Shown here: piece after piece, positions 18,850 through 23,873 of the stretch
How positions within the stretch are numbered: the stretch's first letter is position 1
Layout: each line of letters begins with the position of its first letter
Origin: Rhodospirillales bacterium
GTDB taxonomy: Bacteria; Pseudomonadota; Alphaproteobacteria; Acetobacterales; Acetobacteraceae
Assembly (NCBI GenBank): GCA_903644035.1
Contig: CAHJXG010000578.1
Coordinates: 1-23,873 of the forward strand
Length of the DNA stretch: 23,873 bases
Reading direction: 5' to 3'
Translations under genes and position numbers: made by a program
The notes under the pieces: model-generated
Database searches by the model: none
Told to the model about the DNA's origin: nothing
The model's input: only the letters and a program-made list of their open reading frames with translations

Positions 18850-20427
18850 TCAGGCCCGCCGCACGTTCCAGAACAGCGCGAAGCCGTTCAGCACGCCCTC
18901 AAGGCTGCTGCGATACGCCGTCGGCTGCAAGTACTGGCCCATCGGGATGTAGGGCAGGCTCTGGAACGCCTCGCGCTGGATATCGGCACAGAGGGCGGCC
19001 TGGGCCGGGACGTCGGGCGCGTTGAACCAGGCGTCGCGGAGCTGCTCGATCTTCGGGTCGCTGGGCCAGCCGAACCAGGCCTGCTCGCCGTTGGTGCGGA
19101 GCGACAGGTGGCCCGACGGGTTCAGGTGGTCGGTGCCGGCCCAGGCGGTGCAGAACGCGCTCCAGCCGCCGGCGTCCACCGGGTCCTTCTTGCCGCGCCG
19201 CGCCACCACGCTGCCCCAGTCCGTCGCCTGGTAGTCCACGTTCATGCCCGCCTGCTTCAGCATGTCGGCGACCACGTCCGCCATCGCCTTCAGCACCGGG
19301 AAGTCGGTCGCCGCCAGCAGCACGACGCGCTCGTTGCTGTAGCCGGCCGCCTTGAGGTCGCGCTTCACCTTGGCCATGTCGCGCGGCCCGGCCAGCACGT
19401 CGAGGCCCACGCCGCTCGCCATCGGCGTGTCCGGGCAGAAGAAGCCGACGCCGGTGCGCGACATCTTCGGGTCGGTGCCGACGACGGCGGCCATGACGTC
19501 CTCCTGGCTCATGGCGCCCAGCAGCGCCCGGCGGATGGCCGGGTTGTTGAACGGCGGCTGCAGGTGGTTCATCCGCAGGATGGCGATCTGGCCCGAAGGC
19601 TCCTGCACCACGACCTTCACGCCGCGGCTGCGGGCCAAGAGGCCCATCAGGTCGGCCGTCGCGTAGTCCCACCAATCCTGCTCGCCGTTGATCAGCGCCT
19701 GCGCGGCCGTGGTGGGGTCGGGGATCGTGGTCCATTCGACCCGGTCGAAATGCACGACCTTGGGGCCGGAGGTCCAATCGGTCGGCCCGCCCTCGCGCGG
19801 CTTGTAGGCCCCGAACTTCTCGTAGACGACGCGGGCGCCCGGCACCCGCTCGTCCGCCTTGAAGCGGAACGGGCCGCTGCCAACCATCTCCGTCACCTGG
19901 GTGAACGGGTCGGTCCGGGCGATGCGCTCTGGCATGATCGCCGGCATGAACAGCGGCGTCTTGGCGAGCGCCGCCGGCAGCAGCGGGAACGGCTTCTTCA
20001 GCCGGAACACCAGCGTGCGGTCGTCGCGGGCCACAAGCTCGTCGGTCGCCGCCATCAGCGCGCCGCCGAACGCGTCCCGCTTGCCCCAGCGTTGCAGGCT
20101 CGCCACGCAGTCCCGCGCGCGGACCGGCTCGTTGTCGTGAAACAGCAGGCCGGGCCGCAGCGTGAGGGTCCAGGTCTTGCCGCCGTCCTCCGTGGTGAAG
20201 CCCTCAAGCATCTGCGGCGAGGGCCGGTACTGGCTGTCCTGCCCGAACAGCGTGTCGTAGACCATGAAGGCGTGGTTGCGCGTGACGTAGGCCGTGGTCC
20301 ACATCGGGTCCAGCACCGTGAGGTCGGCCTGCGGGATGAAGCGGAGGACGCGGCTGTCCTGCGCCCGGCTGACCGCCGGCGCCGCCAGGCCCGCGGCCGA
20401 TGCTGCCAGGAATGTCCGACGTCTCAT
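18850..20427 (-). CDS. ABC transporter solute-binding protein, family 5 (copy 1)
   Basis: This is the first gene of the long minus-strand run and encodes a 525-residue periplasmic DppA/OppA-type binding protein. The N-terminus has a good twin-arginine motif, RRRTFLA, then a short hydrophobic stretch and a probable cut after SRA (about residue 22). GGAGG lies 7 nt before the ATG at 20427, so the longer frame to 20478 is not needed. Blocks shared with the next gene include RVLRF.PQA near the N-terminus, RPGL.FHDNEPV, IMPERIA.TDPF, VGSGP, MSQED/LSQED and AWFGWP near the C-terminus. Two diverged binding proteins for one permease pair suggest either two ligands or one functional and one drifting copy. 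Confidence 0.95.
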   Translation of the reverse strand: MRRRTFLAASAAGLAAPAVSRAQDSRVLRFIPQADLTVLDPMWTTAYVTRNHAFMVYDTLFGQDSQYRPSPQMLEGFTTEDGGKTWTLTLRPGLLFHDNEPVRARDCVASLQRWGKRDAFGGALMAATDELVARDDRTLVFRLKKPFPLLPAALAKTPLFMPAIMPERIARTDPFTQVTEMVGSGPFRFKADERVPGARVVYEKFGAYKPREGGPTDWTSGPKVVHFDRVEWTTIPDPTTAAQALINGEQDWWDYATADLMGLLARSRGVKVVVQEPSGQIAILRMNHLQPPFNNPAIRRALLGAMSQEDVMAAVVGTDPKMSRTGVGFFCPDTPMASGVGLDVLAGPRDMAKVKRDLKAAGYSNERVVLLAATDFPVLKAMADVVADMLKQAGMNVDYQATDWGSVVARRGKKDPVDAGGWSAFCTAWAGTDHLNPSGHLSLRTNGEQAWFGWPSDPKIEQLRDAWFNAPDVPAQAALCADIQREAFQSLPYIPMGQYLQPTAYRSSLEGVLNGFALFWNVRRA

Positions 20428-20540
20428 TCTCGTGCCTCCGTCACCCAAGCTCAAGCAAACCACGCGGCCGGGCCGCACGCCAGCGCCGCCGGGTTGTGCA
20501 CGGTGGCCTTCGAAACAAAAACCGGCTAAGGGGCGGCGTC
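20428..20540. other. Divergent intergenic region carrying control of the long run and of the gtrA-type unit
   Basis: These 113 nt separate two divergent transcription units, so promoters for both must lie here or overlap the gene starts. A perfect palindrome of six-base arms around one base (20464-20476, GCGGCC-G-GGCCGC) could be an operator or chance in GC-rich DNA. On the plus strand TTGTGC, 17 nt and AAAAAC form a poor sigma-70-like pair. I found no convincing promoter on the minus strand. Confidence 0.4.
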
Positions 20541-21035
20541 ATGCAGCTTGCAGCCTCCGTCAGCCGCCGACTCTCCGCCGTGATGACAGGCGAGAGGCGG
20601 CTGCTGCTGATGCAGTTCGCGCGGTTCGGGACGGTGGGCGTCGCCGGCGCCGCCGTCGACATCGCGACGGTCTATGCCACGATGGCGGCGCTCGGCTTGT
20701 ATGCCTCGGGGTTGCTGGCGTACCTCGCGGCGGTCACGACGACCTGGGCGCTGAACCGGGCCTGGACGTTCGCCGGCCGCGGGCGCGGCGGCCTGGCCCG
20801 GCAGTGGCTGCTGTTCGTCGCGGCCAACGGCGTGGGCTTCGTGCTGAACCGCGGGACGTTCTTCACGCTGGTCGCGCTGGTGCCGCTCTGCGCGCGTCAC
20901 CCGGTCCTCGCCATCCTCGCCGGGGTGGCCGCCGGGATGTTCGCCAACTTTAACCTGTCGCGCTCGGTGGTGTTCCGCGCGCCCCGGGTGCCCGCCGGGG
21001 CCACCACAAGAGTGGTCGCCGGGGCGCCGGAGTAG
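20541..21035 (+). CDS. GtrA family membrane protein
   Basis: This is a 164-residue integral membrane protein of the GtrA/DPMS3-like family. Members are thought to help flip or organise lipid-linked sugars for surface polysaccharide modification. The visible pattern is four hydrophobic segments of GtrA spacing: FARFGTVGVAGAAVD opening the first helix, the conserved ALNRAWTF (about 73-80) after the second, then two more helices ending in FANFNLSRSVVFR. ATG at 20541 has AGGGG 7 nt upstream; the open frame to 20400 enters the divergent gene and is unlikely. The glycosyltransferase gene starts 5 nt after its stop, a typical GtrA-transferase pairing. Confidence 0.92.
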   Translation: MQLAASVSRRLSAVMTGERRLLLMQFARFGTVGVAGAAVDIATVYATMAALGLYASGLLAYLAAVTTTWALNRAWTFAGRGRGGLARQWLLFVAANGVGFVLNRGTFFTLVALVPLCARHPVLAILAGVAAGMFANFNLSRSVVFRAPRVPAGATTRVVAGAPE

Positions 21036-21040
21036 GCGCC

Positions 21041-21970
21041 ATGCCGCCGGCCATCGCCGTGCTGATCCCCTGCTACAACGAGGCGGTCGCGATCCCTGCC
21101 GTCGTGCGGGATTTCCGGGCGGCGTTGCCGGGCGCCGCCATCTACGTCTATGACAACAACTCCAGCGACGGCACCCTCGACGCCGCCCGCGCCGCCGGCG
21201 CCATCGCCCGGACCGAGCGCCTGCAGGGCAAGGGCCACGTCATCCGCCGCATGTTCGCCGACATCGAGGCCGACGCCTACGTGCTCGTGGACGGCGACGA
21301 CACCTACTGCGCCGCCTCCAGCCCGGCCATGGTGCGCCTGCTGCTGGAGGACGGGCTGGACATGGTGAACGGCGCCCGGGTGTCGGAGATGGCGACGGCC
21401 TACCGGCCCGGGCACCGCTTCGGCAACGCGGTGCTGACCGGCCTCGTGTCCCGGGTGTTCGGCAACCGGGTGAGCGACATGCTGTCGGGCTACCGCGTGT
21501 TCTCCCGCCGCTTCGTGAAGTCCTTCCCCGCCCTGTCCGGCGGGTTCGAGACCGAGACGGAGTTCACCATCCACTCGCTCGAACTCTGCATGCCCATCGG
21601 CGAGGTGCCGACGCCCTACAAGGAACGCCCGGCCGGATCGGCGTCGAAGCTGCGCACCGTCACCGACGGGCTGCGCATCCTGCGGACCATCGTCGTCCTG
21701 GTGAAGGAGGAACGTCCGCTGCCGTTCTTCGCCGCCGCGGCGGCGCTGCAGATGCTGGTGGCGGTCGGCCTCGCCGTGCCGGTGTTCGTGGATTTCGTCC
21801 AGACCGGCCTGGTGCCGCGACTGCCGACCGCGGTGCTGTCCACCGGGATCGCGCTGCTCGCCTGCCTGTCGCTCACCTGCGGCATGATCCTCGACTCCGT
21901 GGCGCGGGGCCGCAAGGAACTCAAGCGGCTGTCCTACCTGGCTGTGCCCGCCTATCGTCCTGCTCCGTAG
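21041..21970 (+). CDS. Family 2 glycosyltransferase with C-terminal membrane helices
   Basis: This 309-residue GT-A-fold transferase probably moves a sugar from a nucleotide donor to a lipid carrier at the cytoplasmic face of the inner membrane. The family-2 landmarks are visible: VLIPCYNE near the start, DNNSSDGT (38-45) and the metal-binding DGDD (84-87), then SGYRVFSRRFV and FETETEF. Two hydrophobic segments (about 226-252 and 264-288) anchor it, as in GtrB/dolichol-phosphate-mannose synthase-like enzymes. It follows the gtrA-type gene by 5 nt, so the pair likely works as one lipid-linked glycosylation module. The last 50 nt overlap the 3' end of galE on the other strand. The donor sugar is not known; nearby galE makes UDP-galactose or UDP-glucose a natural guess. 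Confidence 0.93.
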   Translation: MPPAIAVLIPCYNEAVAIPAVVRDFRAALPGAAIYVYDNNSSDGTLDAARAAGAIARTERLQGKGHVIRRMFADIEADAYVLVDGDDTYCAASSPAMVRLLLEDGLDMVNGARVSEMATAYRPGHRFGNAVLTGLVSRVFGNRVSDMLSGYRVFSRRFVKSFPALSGGFETETEFTIHSLELCMPIGEVPTPYKERPAGSASKLRTVTDGLRILRTIVVLVKEERPLPFFAAAAALQMLVAVGLAVPVFVDFVQTGLVPRLPTAVLSTGIALLACLSLTCGMILDSVARGRKELKRLSYLAVPAYRPAP

Positions 21971-22979
21971 CCGCGCGCCCCCTCGGCGCGTTCTCGCCGT
22001 AGCCGGCCGGGTGCGCCTTCCGCCAGGCGGCGGCGCTGGCGACGATGGTGTCAAGGTCGGCGAAGCGCGGGGTCCAGCCGGTCTCCGCCTGGATCAGCGC
22101 GGACGACGCGACCAGGGCCGCCGGGTCGCCCGGCCGGCGGTCGCCGAACTGCACCGGGACCGGGCGGCCCAGCACCCGCTCCACCGACGCGATCACGTCC
22201 CGGACGGAGTGGCCGCTGCCGTTGCCCAGGTTGTAGGTGACGCTGCGGCGGTCGAGCTGGCCCAGGGCGCAGAGATGCGCCTCGCCGAGGTCCGTGACGT
22301 GGACGTAGTCCCGGATGCAGGTGCCGTCCGGGGTCGGGTAATCCGTGCCGAACACCGTGAGCGCGCCGCGTCGGCCCAGCGCGGCGTCGATCACCAACGG
22401 GATCAGGTGGGTCTCGGGGTCGTGGTCCTCTCCCAGGGCGCCGTTTGGGTCGGCGCCGGCCGCGTTGAAGTAGCGCAGGCAGGCGCTCCGCATCCCGTGC
22501 ACCTGGTCCGCCCAGCGCAGGGCGCGCTCGATCATCAGCTTGCTCTCGCCGTAGGGGGAGGACGGGTCGATGCGGGCGGCCTCGTCGATCGGCATGCGGT
22601 CGGGCTCGCCGAACAGGTTGGCGGTGGAGGACAGGATGAACTTTTTCACGTCATGCCGGATACAGGCGTCGATCAGCCGGATGCCGCCCGCGCCGTTCTC
22701 CAGCAGATAGCGCATCGGCTCGCGCATGCTCTCCCCCACCAGGGACAGCGCCGCGAAGTGGAACACGGCGCTCCATGGCCCCTCGGCCAGCACGGCGTCG
22801 AGCGTTGCGATGTTGGACACGTCGCCCTCGACCAGCCGGGCGCCCCGCGGCACCGCGGCCCGGTGGCCCTGCCGCAGGTCGTCGAGCACGACGACGTCGG
22901 CACCCCGCTCGACCAGCAGCGCCACCAGGTGGCTGCCGACGTAGCCGGCACCGCCGGTCACGAGAAAGCGGTCTTGCAT
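21921..22979 (-). CDS. galE: UDP-glucose 4-epimerase
   Basis: GalE is a short-chain dehydrogenase-type, NAD-dependent cytoplasmic enzyme that interconverts UDP-glucose and UDP-galactose for polysaccharide synthesis. The NAD motif GGAGYVGSH is at 9-17; the catalytic residues are S117-S118-T119 and Y143-x-x-x-K147. HFAALSLVGES replaces the commoner HFAAxxxVGES sequence at the substrate site, and LRYFNAAGADP, RDYVHVTDL and YNLGNGSGHSVRDVI are classical. ATG at 22979 has GAGGA 7 nt ahead. The usual GalE end is near HPAGYG, but this frame runs on for about 25 more residues into the converging glycosyltransferase gene, giving 352 in all. The tail is probably a non-essential read-through extension. 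Confidence 0.94.
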   Translation of the reverse strand: MQDRFLVTGGAGYVGSHLVALLVERGADVVVLDDLRQGHRAAVPRGARLVEGDVSNIATLDAVLAEGPWSAVFHFAALSLVGESMREPMRYLLENGAGGIRLIDACIRHDVKKFILSSTANLFGEPDRMPIDEAARIDPSSPYGESKLMIERALRWADQVHGMRSACLRYFNAAGADPNGALGEDHDPETHLIPLVIDAALGRRGALTVFGTDYPTPDGTCIRDYVHVTDLGEAHLCALGQLDRRSVTYNLGNGSGHSVRDVIASVERVLGRPVPVQFGDRRPGDPAALVASSALIQAETGWTPRFADLDTIVASAAAWRKAHPAGYGENAPRGRAATEQDDRRAQPGRTAA

Positions 22980-23114
22980 CGTTCAATCCTCAGTGGGCAG
23001 AAGTTTCGATAAGCCTGTGAGCCTCGAACAGAAGCCTATCGCGTCGAGCCGCTGCAAGTTGCACTGTCGGACCGGCCGGCGCTGCGCAGTCGTGCCATAT
23101 CGTTGCTTAATTGC

Positions 23115-23120
23115 AAAGGA
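23115..23120 (+). promoter_or_regulatory. Ribosome site supporting the TTG start of mepA
   Basis: AAAGGA ends 7 nt before TTG at 23128. An in-frame TGA at 23122-23124 rules out any earlier start, and no ATG occurs in this frame before the signal peptide ends. Confidence 0.5.
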
Positions 23121-23127
23121 CTGATCA

Positions 23128-23873
23128 TTGCGCCTCCTGATCGCGTCTTGCGCCCTCCTCCTGCCAATCCTGGCCGCCGCGGCTGCGCAGCCTGCGCCGG
23201 GCTTCGTCGAGTCGCGCATCGTCAGCGGCCCCGGCGGCGGCTGCATCGCGGGCGCGGTCGAGCTCCCGGATCGCGGCCCGGGCTACCAGACCATACGCGC
23301 CAGCCGCAGCTGGTTCTGGGGACATCCGGACACCATCGCGGCGCTGGAGACGCTGGGCCTGCGCGCCCAGGCGACGGGCCTGCCCACGCTCTACATAAAC
23401 GACATTTCCCGCCCGCATGGCGGCCCGATGGCCGGGCTGCACGCCAGCCACCAGCTCGGGCTTGACGCCGACGTCTGGCTCGACGTGTCGCCGAAGCCGG
23501 AGCTGACGTCCGCCGCCCGGAACGACGTCGAGGTCGCCAGCCTGGTCCGGCCGGACGGCCGCGGCGTGGACCCGGCGCGCTGGACCGGCGAGACCATCAC
23601 CCTGCTGCGCCTGGCGGCCGGGCTGCCGGGGATCGACCGCGTCCTGGTGAACCCGGCCATCAAGCAGCAGCTCTGCCGCACCCCGATGGCGGACCGCGCC
23701 TGGCTGCGGCTGATCCGCCCGTGGTACGGCCACGCCGCGCACATGCACCTGCACTTCCGCTGCCCGGCCGGACAGCCAGACTGCCACGACCTGGCGCCGG
23801 TGCCGCCGGGCGACGGGTGCGACGCCACCCTCGCCTGGTGGTTCGAGCAGCTTGACGCGCCGCCGAGGCCCCC
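23128..23873 (+). CDS. mepA: Penicillin-insensitive murein endopeptidase MepA (3' end cut by window)
   Basis: MepA is a periplasmic zinc metallopeptidase of the LAS family (M74) that cleaves D-alanyl-meso-diaminopimelyl cross-links in peptidoglycan. From TTG 23128 there are 248 visible residues, close to the family's usual 250-300, so little is missing. A signal peptide is evident: positive RLL, then a hydrophobic LLLPILAAAAA stretch. The first metal motif H108-x6-D115 lies in ASHQLGLDADVWL, and the H-x-H motif in HMHLHFRCP (205-213). Cysteines at 39, 183, 212, 219 and 231 fit the family's disulfides. It diverges from galE across about 150 nt in which I found no convincing promoter. Confidence 0.92.
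   Translation, partial: MRLLIASCALLLPILAAAAAQPAPGFVESRIVSGPGGGCIAGAVELPDRGPGYQTIRASRSWFWGHPDTIAALETLGLRAQATGLPTLYINDISRPHGGPMAGLHASHQLGLDADVWLDVSPKPELTSAARNDVEVASLVRPDGRGVDPARWTGETITLLRLAAGLPGIDRVLVNPAIKQQLCRTPMADRAWLRLIRPWYGHAAHMHLHFRCPAGQPDCHDLAPVPPGDGCDATLAWWFEQLDAPPRP

Noticed and set aside
17184..19025. 613-codon open frame on the plus strand
   Set aside because: It is antisense to a binding-protein gene with clear family motifs; it is a shadow frame.
20464..20476. Perfect GCGGCC palindrome as a firm regulator-binding site
   Set aside because: Such short GC palindromes are common in this composition; noted only within the intergenic entry.
22990..23050. Repeated AAGCCT with CGATA/TATCG arms upstream of galE
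   Set aside because: Arms are only five bases with a long, imperfect loop; this is likely chance.

Overview
The window is uniformly GC-rich, with strong G/C preference at third codon positions. Its gene families (separate secD and secF, CoxSLM-type molybdenum hydroxylase, many peptide-type ABC genes, GtrA, MepA) suggest an alphaproteobacterium. Acetobacteraceae or a related Rhodospirillales lineage is my best guess, but this rests on gene content and composition only. I saw no rRNA, tRNA, CRISPR array, insertion sequence or phage gene.

Layout. (1) 1-928, minus: a Gfo/Idh/MocA-type NAD(P)-dependent oxidoreductase, cut by the window edge. (2) 1036-3554, plus: secD-secF, the accessory subunits of the Sec translocon. 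(3) 3555-4103, minus: a Uma2-type (DUF820) PD-(D/E)XK protein whose stop codon abuts that of secF. (4) 4178-20427, minus: a 16 kb run of co-directional genes that is the main feature of the window. In transcription order it holds two tandem paralogous solute-binding proteins, two permeases, two ATPases, a three-subunit molybdenum hydroxylase (small, large and FAD subunits), a small hypothetical gene with no good start, an RraA-like aldolase, a class II aldolase/adducin protein, a second pair of ABC ATPases, and an iron-containing alcohol dehydrogenase. Many junctions overlap by 1-4 nt, which implies translational coupling. (5) 20541-21970, plus: a GtrA-type membrane protein and a family 2 glycosyltransferase. 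(6) 21921-22979, minus: UDP-glucose 4-epimerase galE, whose 3' end overlaps the glycosyltransferase gene tail to tail. (7) 23128 to the end, plus: mepA, a periplasmic murein endopeptidase, cut by the window edge.

Working together. The 16 kb run reads as an uptake-plus-catabolism island. Tat-like signal-bearing binding proteins would capture a solute, the DppB/DppC-type permeases with the ATPases would import it, the molybdenum hydroxylase would hydroxylate or oxidise it, RraA-like and class II aldolase enzymes would cleave or decarboxylate a product, and the alcohol dehydrogenase would process a released aldehyde or alcohol. The substrate cannot be read from the sequence. The oddities are two complete DppD/DppF-type ATPase pairs serving a single permease pair, two diverged binding proteins, and a CoxL active-site loop (AYRGAGR) that is not the CO-oxidising type. 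No regulator of the island and no molybdenum-cofactor insertion factor is present in the window.
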